A stretch of 11,158 nt of DNA, taken from assembly GCA_030740335.1 (NCBI GenBank), contig JASLXL010000200.1, positions 1 through 11,158 on the forward strand, given 5' to 3'. The translations under genes were made by a program, and so were the position numbers. This stretch comes from SAR202 cluster bacterium (GTDB taxonomy: Bacteria; Chloroflexota; Dehalococcoidia; SAR202; CAJWER01). The notes under the pieces are model-generated. The model searched no databases and was not told where the DNA came from. It worked only from the letters and a program-made list of their open reading frames with translations. Of the stretch, positions 1 to 6,776 are shown piece after piece (the first letter of the stretch is position 1; every line of letters begins with the position of its first letter).

Positions 1-376
1 GGGTGGCCACAAGGCCGGAAATTGGCGAGAGGACGAACAGAGCGCTCCAGCCGACAGAGATGCCTTTGCCACCTCTGAAGCCTGCGAAAACCGGCCAGAT
101 ATGACCGGCGATGGCTGCGAGGGCGGTGGCCACCTCGACCCCGGCGGAGTCGGTCAGAAGTTGGGCGAGCAGGACGGCTACAACAGACTTACCCATATCC
201 AGCAATAAGACAGCGACCGCCGCGCGTCTGCCCACGGTCCTGAGCACATTGGTTGTGCCTGTGCTGCCACTGCCGTACTGCCGTACGTCCACGCCCCCGA
301 CAACACGTCCGGCGATTACACCGAATGGCACGGAACCTAACAGGTACCCGATGGCGGCAAGAAATACGTAGTCTAT
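1..376 (-). CDS. plsY: Acyl-phosphate:glycerol-3-phosphate acyltransferase PlsY, 5' part only
   Basis: PlsY is a polytopic membrane enzyme that moves an acyl group from acyl-phosphate to glycerol-3-phosphate, making lysophosphatidate in the first step of phospholipid synthesis. I translated this frame by hand. It shows GSVPFG at residues 14-19, the motif GSGSTGTTNVLR at 35-46 (most relatives have GSGNxGATN), a hydrophobic segment at about 52-74, and GHIWPVFAGFRGGKG at 91-105, which is the second conserved loop. About 125 of the usual roughly 200 residues are present; the C-terminus lies beyond the left edge. The frame opens after a TAG at 389-391 and has no ATG, GTG or TTG before the conserved GSVPFG. 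The ATA at 374-376 gives a normal-length N-terminus (xDYVFLAAIGYLLGSVPFG), overlaps the der stop as ATAG, and has a GGGGAG ribosome site 7 bases upstream. Identity is secure; the exact start is not. Confidence 0.93.
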   Translation of the reverse strand, partial: MDYVFLAAIGYLLGSVPFGVIAGRVVGGVDVRQYGSGSTGTTNVLRTVGRRAAVAVLLLDMGKSVVAVLLAQLLTDSAGVEVATALAAIAGHIWPVFAGFRGGKGISVGWSALFVLSPISGLVAT

Positions 377-1713
377 TGCTCTTCTCCCCTACCCTTGAAG
401 CGCATCCTCAAGGGACTTCCTTCGAACCCGTAGACCTTGCGCAGCTCATTCTCCAGATAGCGACGATACGAGAAGTGTACCATTTCAGAGCTATTTACAT
501 AGAAGGTGAAACTGGGCGGCGAGGTTTTGTCCTGCGTTACGCCATATACCTTCAGCAATCGGCGGCCGTTCGGTTTCGGTGGACTTGCCGAAACGGCATT
601 GAGCACGGTGCGACGAAGATCGTACCGTGGCAACTCAGTGCTCCACTGGTGGTACACCCTCCGAGCGGTGTCCAGCAATTCCGGGATACCCTTTTCTCGC
701 AGAGCGGAAATGAAGGTGATGGGTACGAAGCGTGCGAATTTAAAACGCACGCGAATCTCATCCATGGCCTTCTCTTTGTCCAGGCCCAGACTCGGCGCCA
801 GATCCCACTTGTTGACGGCCACAACTATACCCCTGTAAGCGTCGAGAACATAGCTGGCGATGTGGGTGTCCTGGGCAGTCGCCAGTTCCGTGGCATCCAG
901 CAAAAGAAGGGCCACGTCGGCGCGATCGATCGCCTTTAGCGACCTCATTGCACTGAACCGCTCGATACCGGGATCAATCTTGCCTCGGCGCCGTATCCCG
1001 GCCGTGTCGATCAGCAGAATGGAGCCGTCGTCGTATTCGACCAGGGAGTCCAGGGAGTCCCGCGTGGTGCCCGGCATGTCGCTGACAATCGCTCGCTCTT
1101 CTCCAGAGATGGCATTCAGGAGTTGAGACTTGCCTGCATTGGTCCTACCCACAATCGCCAACTTCAGACCGGCTTCGGGGGTGAACGAGGTTTCTTCGGG
1201 ACTGAAGTGTGACAACACCCGTGTCATAAGATCTTCAATGCCCGTGTTGTGGTATGCGCTGATAGGGGTAGGGTCACCTAGACCTAGACGGTAGAATTCG
1301 ACCGAATCCGCTTCCCTGCCCTCGTTGTCCGATTTGTTTGCAGCCATCACCACCGGGGTATCCGTTTGGCGCAGCATGTGGGCGACATCCTCATCGGCGG
1401 GTGTGATCCCAACAGAACTGTCCACCAGCATAACTATGACGTCCGCCTCAGAGATTGCGACGTCTATCTGGGCCTTCACAGAGTCCCATAGATCGAACCC
1501 GGCCTCCCGGTCGAGGCCACCAGTGTCGACGAGGATGAAGACCCTCTCAGTCCACTCGGCCTCGGTCGTCACGCGGTCCCGAGTGGTACCTGGAATATCA
1601 GAGACGATCGCCGTCCTCTGTCCTGTCAGACGGTTAAACAGGGTGGACTTGCCGGTATTGGGGCGACCGACTATGGCCACCAGTGGTTTCGTTGGGGGTG
1701 CTGCTATCGTCAT
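373..1713 (-). CDS. der: Ribosome assembly GTPase Der (EngA)
   Basis: Der is an essential cytoplasmic GTPase with two tandem G domains and a C-terminal KH-like domain; it acts in maturation of the 50S ribosomal subunit. Domain 1 shows P-loop GRPNTGKS at residues 16-23, DIPGTTRD at 39-46, DTGG at 63-66 and NKSD at 126-129. Domain 2 shows GRTNAGKS at 189-196, DMPGTTRD at 212-219, DTAG at 236-239 and NKWD at 301-304. The end, YGFEGSPLRMRFKGRGEEQ, matches the family's usual GFEGxPxRxxF close. The length of 446 residues is typical. Both P-loops differ slightly from the commonest GRPNVGKS (T and A for V), which is harmless. The start ATG lies 11 bases after the argF stop with only a weak Shine-Dalgarno sequence, so translation may be coupled to argF. 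The stop overlaps the probable plsY start. Confidence 0.97.
   Translation of the reverse strand: MTIAAPPTKPLVAIVGRPNTGKSTLFNRLTGQRTAIVSDIPGTTRDRVTTEAEWTERVFILVDTGGLDREAGFDLWDSVKAQIDVAISEADVIVMLVDSSVGITPADEDVAHMLRQTDTPVVMAANKSDNEGREADSVEFYRLGLGDPTPISAYHNTGIEDLMTRVLSHFSPEETSFTPEAGLKLAIVGRTNAGKSQLLNAISGEERAIVSDMPGTTRDSLDSLVEYDDGSILLIDTAGIRRRGKIDPGIERFSAMRSLKAIDRADVALLLLDATELATAQDTHIASYVLDAYRGIVVAVNKWDLAPSLGLDKEKAMDEIRVRFKFARFVPITFISALREKGIPELLDTARRVYHQWSTELPRYDLRRTVLNAVSASPPKPNGRRLLKVYGVTQDKTSPPSFTFYVNSSEMVHFSYRRYLENELRKVYGFEGSPLRMRFKGRGEEQ
384..389 (-). promoter_or_regulatory. Probable ribosome binding site of plsY
   Basis: The minus strand reads GGGGAG here, inside the last codons of der, with 7 bases before the ATA at 374-376. 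This is good Shine-Dalgarno spacing for that ATA and for no other codon nearby. It is the main argument for a start at that point. Confidence 0.5.
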
Positions 1714-1724
1714 CTCATCTATAC

Positions 1725-2636
1725 CTATGTCACTACACCGGCCAAAATGGCCTTCTGAGCGTGGAGCCTGTTCTCCGCCTGGTCGAAGACTACCGACCGC
1801 GGGTGATCGATCATGCCCGGCGCGATCTCCTTGCCCTCGTAGGCAGGAAGGTCATGCATAAACAGCGCATCGGGTTTTGCGTGGTTCATCAATTCCTCGT
1901 TCACTTGATACTCTTTGAAGGCCTCCAGCCTGACCTCTGTCTCGTCGTCCTGCCCCATGCTCACCCACGTGTCGGTGTACACAACATCTGCGCCGCGCGC
2001 AGCCTGCTGAGGCAACTCAACCCATCCGATCTTCGACTGACTCTCCGACGCCCGTCGCTTCGCCTCTTCCCATGCAGGGGTAGGTATCTGGTAGTCAGGG
2101 GGAGCCGCAATAACGAAATCGGCGCCGACCGAAGCACAAGCGATTGCGAGGCTGGCGGCAGTATTGTTGCCGTCGCCAATGTAGGCGACCAGTTGTCCTC
2201 GCAACTCGCCCCTATGCTGTTGAATCGTCATGATGTCTGCCATGGCCTGACACGGGTGCTCAAGGTCCGATAAAGCATTCACAATAGGTGCGTTCGCATA
2301 TTCGGCGAACTCGAGTAGACTGTCATGAGAGTTTACTCTCGCAACGATGATATCCACCCACCGGTCAAGGACCCGGGCTACATCGGCCACCGGCTCCCTA
2401 ACACCGAGTCCCACCTCAGACGCACCCAGGTTGACACAATCGCCCCCGAGCTGACGGATGCCGATTTCAAAGCTGACTCGCGTTCTTAGCGATGGTTTTT
2501 CAAATAGAGTAGCCACGGTCATGCCGTCCAGCGGCTTTGTATACTCGCCACCCTTCATACGAATGGCACTATCGATCGACAGCCCGATTTCGTGCGGGCT
2601 GAGGTCTGCGACCGACAGAAAATTCCTCGTCATCAT
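1725..2636 (-). CDS. argF: Ornithine carbamoyltransferase
   Basis: This enzyme joins carbamoyl phosphate and ornithine to make citrulline in arginine synthesis, in the cytoplasm. The 303 residues match the usual length. Visible motifs are the carbamoyl-phosphate loop FEKPSLRTR at 45-53, HPCQ at 127-130, GDGNNT at 154-159, the ornithine-binding loop DTWVSMG at 222-228, and RLHAQKA at 290-296. The late active-site motif, commonly HCLPA, reads HDLPA here (D262 in place of Cys), and the first loop has SLRTR where E. coli has STRTR. The SMG loop argues for ornithine rather than aspartate or N-acetylornithine as substrate. Two adjacent ATG codons (2634-2636 and 2631-2633) follow a GGAG at 2641-2644; either could start the protein. 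No other arginine gene is in the window. It lies 125 bases after the acylase gene and 11 bases before der. Confidence 0.95.
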   Translation of the reverse strand: MMTRNFLSVADLSPHEIGLSIDSAIRMKGGEYTKPLDGMTVATLFEKPSLRTRVSFEIGIRQLGGDCVNLGASEVGLGVREPVADVARVLDRWVDIIVARVNSHDSLLEFAEYANAPIVNALSDLEHPCQAMADIMTIQQHRGELRGQLVAYIGDGNNTAASLAIACASVGADFVIAAPPDYQIPTPAWEEAKRRASESQSKIGWVELPQQAARGADVVYTDTWVSMGQDDETEVRLEAFKEYQVNEELMNHAKPDALFMHDLPAYEGKEIAPGMIDHPRSVVFDQAENRLHAQKAILAGVVT

Positions 2637-2743
2637 GGCGCTCCACTTTTAGGTCCGCAATCAATGGTAACACGGAGGAAAGAGAGGTTCGCTTGCCGCA
2701 GTCCAGTTCGAGTGACGACTAATGCGGTTTACCACACGGTCGA

Positions 2744-2756
2744 CGACTGGAAGTCG
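2744..2756 (-). other. Small hairpin just after the acylase gene
   Basis: The transcript reads CGACT TCC AGTCG, a 5-base-pair stem with a 3-base loop, starting 5 bases after the acylase stop codon. No run of T follows, so I do not call it a terminator. The rest of the 125-base gap to argF shows no convincing -35/-10 pair, so argF, der and plsY may be read through from the upstream operon. Confidence 0.3.
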
Positions 2757-2761
2757 AGGGG

Positions 2762-5083
2762 TCAGTTTATCATCGGCGTGAGCACCAGCGTCTCCTGGGC
2801 TGCGCTCGCCACGCGCTCCGGAGACCACGCGATCGGAACTCCCTCGCCTCGCTGCCAAAGTGGAAGCATGTCGTCGTAGTGGGGCGAAAGAGGATTGCCC
2901 GACTGGCCGCCAGGCATTATGAAGCTGCTCTCCTCCCAATTCCCTACGTCTACGACCATGCGCAACGAGGCGATCGCCATGGGGTTGGATGTTGGGTCTT
3001 CCGTCAGAGCCGCTGCCTGCGAAACAGTGTTGGCGTCGCCGCCCCAGGGGAATGGACCGCGGTTGAAGATGGGAGCGAATGTCTTTTGCTCGGCCCCCAT
3101 AGGGTGCACCAGCGTCAATGGCCTGACGCGACCCCAGGCCCTTCCCCTGACGCCACGCTGGATGAGCGCGCTCATTGCCTCCGAGAGGGCGTCCTCAATG
3201 GTGCGATCCCAGCCACAGGCGAACCAGCCGTCGGGCTGGTCCCGAAGCAGCCTGGCCAGATGAGCCGTGCGTCTCGACACCAACAACGTGTGAGGCTGTA
3301 TCAGATTGTCGCCGTTGCCGAGAGCCCACTTCCACGAACGTGGCGCCTTCGCCTGCGCGACTCGGCGGTACATACTGAAGAGGAAAAGCTGGAACACGGA
3401 CGCCGCGATCGAGTCTGGCATAAGATCGCCATCCCAATCACCTAGCAATTCCAGCGCACCCCGACCGTTGTCGTCGGCGGGGGACACGGACAGGACAGTA
3501 TCGCGCATCTCGCGCCATGGGATGCTTTGGGTATCCATCTGCAACGCCAGGGCCGAGCCCACATCCCGACCTTTGCCATCGCTCAGCACCTCCAGGATGC
3601 GGGCAGCCCTGTATCCATCCAGCCAGTCTACGCCCAGGAAGGGGCCGCCTTCTTCCCGCACCGGACTGTTGTTGGCGGTGGCAAGGAACCCCTCGGGCGG
3701 ATCGACCGTATGGGGCAGCTGATCGAAGGGCAGCGGATCGTCATCCCACCCGGCGTCCGGCAGCCAACCTGGCCGCGGCATCGTCCCCATACCACCACGT
3801 CGCTGCGGAGCGTCCCCAATGAGCTGCCAGCCGATCGTTCCGGACGCATCGGCATAAACGACGTTCAGAGAGGAGGCAGGCCACTGGCGACAAGCCTGGC
3901 GAAGGTCTTCGAAGCTCTTGACGAGATGTACCGTGAGCAGTCCCTCGACCGGGCGCGGGTCCAGCCAGGTCGCCCTGAGGGACATGGCGACACCGCCTCC
4001 CACAAGTGAGCCAACGAGAGGGCCTCTGGGGGTGATGACGACCCGCTCGGCCACGTCATCGCCTCCCTTAACGAGGATCACTTCATCGCGGACCTCACAC
4101 TCCACGAAGCCATCGCCTTGCCTTACACTCCGTCCGTCCGGACCGACCTCTTCCAGGAACAGGTCCGTGTTGTCAATCAGGCCGGCGGTCACACCCCAGG
4201 CTGAGTGGCCGTTGTGGCCAGCGGGGATCACCGGCACGCCTACGAAAGTGGCCCCCGCTGCGGCCCAGTCCGGGGTTCGTATGTGGGTCAGGTACCAGTG
4301 AGGGGGCAGGGATGGCCGCAAGTGCGGATCGTTGGCCAGTAGGGGACGTCCGGTGGGCGTCAGGGACGGCGCCACAGCCCAGTTGTTCGAACCGCCCGAG
4401 TGGCCTATCACGTCGCGGAGGGCGGCGATGTCCGAGGCCAGCCGGTCGGCCATCGGTCCCTGTGGCTCCCCTGGGGGAGAGATCAGGGGGTGCCACTCCG
4501 GATAGGTTGGATCGAGATCCGCCAGGGCCTGTGCCCCGTCCATCTTGAGGATGTGGTAACGAGCCAGCTCAATGTCCCAGTTAAGGGCCAGCACAAAGGC
4601 CTGCAGCCGTCCCACCGCCAGCACGTCTGCTGCCGTGTACGGCGTAGGTTTACCGCGCAGCAGAACGAATTCGTGAGCTCGCCGGAAGCCCAGAGTCATC
4701 CCATCTGTTACGCCCTGCGCAAAGGAGTCCAGGACCTTTCGAATATGCGGCGCGATCACATCGAGTTGCTCGGCAGTCCCACGGGAGAAGCCGACCTGTC
4801 GGGACAAGCGGTCTACAGGAAGGCCCGGGCTTCCGACCAACTCGCTCAGGGTGCCGCGGGCCACACGCGCCATGCTGTCGATCTGGAACGCCCTGTCCTG
4901 TCCCTGGCAAAAGCCGACCCCGTACCAGGCATCCTCGTCGCTCTTGGCCTCGATATAGGGGATGCTGTAGGTATCGCGCCGGATCGTGACCGAGCTGGAA
5001 ATACCTGTAACCTCCACGGTGCCGGAGGTCCGCGGGAGTCTACGTCCTAACAGCGTGCGAAACAGGAAGCGGTGCACATTCAC
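2762..5083 (-). CDS. Penicillin acylase family protein (Ntn hydrolase)
   Basis: The 773 residues form a penicillin amidase/AHL-acylase type Ntn hydrolase precursor. Such enzymes cut themselves into alpha and beta chains and hydrolyse amide bonds in acylated amines. The self-cleavage site is visible as GGSNNWAV at 230-237, with Ser232 expected to become the beta-chain N-terminal nucleophile. Family features after it are NDPHL, AGHNGHSAWGVT, the DNTDLF segment and ATANN. The family usually has 700-850 residues, so this looks full length. Most studied members are exported, but the N-terminus (MNVHRFLFRTLLGRRLPRTS) shows no hydrophobic signal segment before conserved sequence begins near residue 23, suggesting a cytoplasmic protein. 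The GTG start at 5081-5083 overlaps the lipB stop as GTGA, behind a very strong ribosome site. The substrate cannot be read from sequence: beta-lactams, acyl-homoserine lactones and other acyl amides are all possible. Confidence 0.93.
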   Translation of the reverse strand: MNVHRFLFRTLLGRRLPRTSGTVEVTGISSSVTIRRDTYSIPYIEAKSDEDAWYGVGFCQGQDRAFQIDSMARVARGTLSELVGSPGLPVDRLSRQVGFSRGTAEQLDVIAPHIRKVLDSFAQGVTDGMTLGFRRAHEFVLLRGKPTPYTAADVLAVGRLQAFVLALNWDIELARYHILKMDGAQALADLDPTYPEWHPLISPPGEPQGPMADRLASDIAALRDVIGHSGGSNNWAVAPSLTPTGRPLLANDPHLRPSLPPHWYLTHIRTPDWAAAGATFVGVPVIPAGHNGHSAWGVTAGLIDNTDLFLEEVGPDGRSVRQGDGFVECEVRDEVILVKGGDDVAERVVITPRGPLVGSLVGGGVAMSLRATWLDPRPVEGLLTVHLVKSFEDLRQACRQWPASSLNVVYADASGTIGWQLIGDAPQRRGGMGTMPRPGWLPDAGWDDDPLPFDQLPHTVDPPEGFLATANNSPVREEGGPFLGVDWLDGYRAARILEVLSDGKGRDVGSALALQMDTQSIPWREMRDTVLSVSPADDNGRGALELLGDWDGDLMPDSIAASVFQLFLFSMYRRVAQAKAPRSWKWALGNGDNLIQPHTLLVSRRTAHLARLLRDQPDGWFACGWDRTIEDALSEAMSALIQRGVRGRAWGRVRPLTLVHPMGAEQKTFAPIFNRGPFPWGGDANTVSQAAALTEDPTSNPMAIASLRMVVDVGNWEESSFIMPGGQSGNPLSPHYDDMLPLWQRGEGVPIAWSPERVASAAQETLVLTPMIN

Positions 5084-5826
5084 CGGTCACCTCCGCTGGC
5101 CGGGGCCGTCACGCCTGTCCACTCCTCCAACTCCTCGGCCTCGTGCCACTCTACCGTCCGCCCAAGAAATGCCCCAACCTGGCGGGCCACTATGGGTACG
5201 ACCGAAGCAACGTCGACTTCGACCTGGCCCTGGTCGGCCACTGACGTGACCTGGGCTTCGGGATCTCCGCACGGCACAATATGGTCGAAATAGGACAGGT
5301 CCGGATCGACATTGAGGGCAAATCCATGTGTGGTGACACCACGGCTGACCCGCACCCCTATGGCAGCGATCTTTGCACTGCCTATCCACACACCAGTGGG
5401 CCTGTCTTCACTCTCGGCGACTATGCCCAACTCCGCCAGGGTTGCAATCAGCATACTCTCCAGGGCCTGAACGTATTTAAGAGGACCGCCGCCCCATTCC
5501 TTGAGGTTGATGATGGGATAACCGACCAGTTGGCCGGGACCGTGATAGGTAACCTCGCCCCCGCGATCCACATGCGCGACCTCGACGCCAAGCTCAGCTC
5601 GCCTCTCGGGGCCGATCAGGATGTCCGTATCGCTACCCCTTCTGCCCAGGGTATAGACGTGAGGGTGCTCCAATAGCAACAGAGTGGAGGCCATCTTATC
5701 GACAGCGACAGGGGCGTGCACCCTGCACTGCAACGCGAGGGCTGCAGTGTAATCCATGCGACCCAGGTGGGAGACAATGAGGCCATCGCTAGCCAGTTGA
5801 GCCGAGGCCGCGCTAGTCCGGGGCAT
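5080..5826 (-). CDS. lipB: Lipoyl(octanoyl) transferase LipB
   Basis: LipB moves octanoate from octanoyl-ACP to the target lysine of lipoyl domains; LipA then inserts the two sulfurs. The signature RGGEVTYHGPGQLVGY lies at residues 88-103. The catalytic lysine is K152 in GSAKIAAIGV and the catalytic cysteine C186 in HIVPCGDPE. The length of 248 residues is near the family norm. I chose the ATG at 5824-5826, which gives about 14 residues before the first conserved part (LIVSHLGRMDY). The open frame continues upstream to 5970, but that extension lies wholly inside rmuC and has no family match. The gene overlaps rmuC by 14 bases and the acylase gene by 4. A substrate for it, the E2 lipoyl domain, is encoded in the same operon. 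No lipA is visible here. Confidence 0.95.
   Translation of the reverse strand: MPRTSAASAQLASDGLIVSHLGRMDYTAALALQCRVHAPVAVDKMASTLLLLEHPHVYTLGRRGSDTDILIGPERRAELGVEVAHVDRGGEVTYHGPGQLVGYPIINLKEWGGGPLKYVQALESMLIATLAELGIVAESEDRPTGVWIGSAKIAAIGVRVSRGVTTHGFALNVDPDLSYFDHIVPCGDPEAQVTSVADQGQVEVDVASVVPIVARQVGAFLGRTVEWHEAEELEEWTGVTAPASGGDR
5087..5094 (-). promoter_or_regulatory. Strong ribosome binding site of the acylase gene
   Basis: The minus strand reads GGAGGTGA, close to a full match to the anti-Shine-Dalgarno sequence of 16S rRNA. It ends 3 bases before the GTG start at 5083 and lies inside the last codons of lipB. It is the strongest such site in the window and supports the GTG start and efficient re-initiation after lipB. 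Confidence 0.7.
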
Positions 5827-6766
5827 GGTCAGTGGGCCTGCCGCGATCGGGACGAGAACCGCCGTACTCCCACGGCTGCTCCCGGTCCTCCAATGCGTCC
5901 ACAGGACTGACGGAATACCTTCGTCCCGGCAGACCACGCTGTATCGAATCCAGCCTCGGCAGTCCCTCATCGTACTTGGCTTTAGCGCGGCTCAAGTGCG
6001 TGCCAACGAGACGAAAATCCTCGGCGAAGCGCTCGAAGTCGCCCTCCAAACGCGAAAGCGATTCAAGCATACTTCTGGCGTTCTGTTCCACCTGCAGACC
6101 TCGCAGCCCGAGGGAGATTACCTGCAGATATGCGTACAGGCTGTTGGGCGATGTCGCGATTATGCGGCGACTCCATGCATAGGTGAGCAGGTCTTCTCGT
6201 TCGCCATCCTGCTGCACGATCTCGTGGTAGACGCTCTCGTTGGGGATGTACATCAGGGCGAAGTCTAGAGTCTCGCCAGGGCAGATGTAGCGCTCGGCGA
6301 TATCGTCGATGTGCTTTTTCACGTCCCGGTTGAAACGGGCCTTATGGCTCTTGCGTTCCGATGGGTCCGACTCGACCATAGCCCGGTAGCCCTCGAAGGG
6401 GAACTTCGCGTCGACCGGGACCAGCCCGTCCGACAGCTGTATCACAGCGTCGACGCGGCGCAGGTTCCTGAAGGTATGCTGAGTCCGGTACGAGCCCGCT
6501 GGGAGGGCCTGACTCAGCATCTCCTCCAGCAACGTTTCACCAAGTCCACCACGGAGCGTCGGAGTTGACAACACCTTGCGAAGCTCCTGGCCCACATCGA
6601 GCATGCTCTCGGACGCCAGGAAGAGCCGGCCCAGGGTCTGGTTCACGGAATCGAGCCGCGGCCCCAACTCGGAAGTATCGGTGTCGCGACCGCGTGGCCG
6701 GGTGACCACGAGCACGAGGATCGTGACCATCGACAAACCCACCAGGACCATCAGCCCAATTTCCAC
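5813..6766 (-). CDS. rmuC: RmuC family DNA recombination protein
   Basis: RmuC proteins limit recombination at short inverted repeats in E. coli and are grouped with PD-(D/E)XK-like nucleases; their biochemical role is poorly known. Here a single membrane helix is predicted at residues 3-22, followed by a helical linker and the core. The core shows LRGGLGETLLEEML at 71-84, RVDAVI at 104-109 and VDAKFPFE at 118-125, which give the expected Glu, Asp and D-x-K positions. At 317 residues it is shorter than the roughly 475-residue E. coli protein, mainly because the coiled-coil region before the core is short. It starts with GTG behind GAGAGG (6771-6776, 4-base spacer), 10 bases after E2. Its place between an E2 gene and lipB is unusual. 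The last 14 bases overlap lipB. Confidence 0.92.
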   Translation of the reverse strand: MEIGLMVLVGLSMVTILVLVVTRPRGRDTDTSELGPRLDSVNQTLGRLFLASESMLDVGQELRKVLSTPTLRGGLGETLLEEMLSQALPAGSYRTQHTFRNLRRVDAVIQLSDGLVPVDAKFPFEGYRAMVESDPSERKSHKARFNRDVKKHIDDIAERYICPGETLDFALMYIPNESVYHEIVQQDGEREDLLTYAWSRRIIATSPNSLYAYLQVISLGLRGLQVEQNARSMLESLSRLEGDFERFAEDFRLVGTHLSRAKAKYDEGLPRLDSIQRGLPGRRYSVSPVDALEDREQPWEYGGSRPDRGRPTDHAPD

Positions 6767-6776
6767 ACGACCTCTC

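Noticed and set aside
253..939. A 228-codon open frame on the plus strand
   Set aside because: It runs antisense across plsY and der, has no family features, and is explained by the codon bias of der on the other strand.
1325..2273. Two plus-strand open frames of 178 and 196 codons
   Set aside because: They lie antisense to der and argF, whose motifs are complete; no ribosome site or protein motif supports them.
2637..2761. Promoter or terminator for argF
   Set aside because: Possible -10-like words such as TACCAT and TAAAAG lack a matching -35 at proper distance, and the small hairpin has no T run.
2879..3445. A 188-codon plus-strand open frame
   Set aside because: It is antisense to the acylase gene, with biased composition and no recognisable domain.
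5827..5970. N-terminal extension of LipB by 48 codons
   Set aside because: The extension lies entirely within rmuC, resembles no LipB, and the ATG at 5824-5826 gives the family length.
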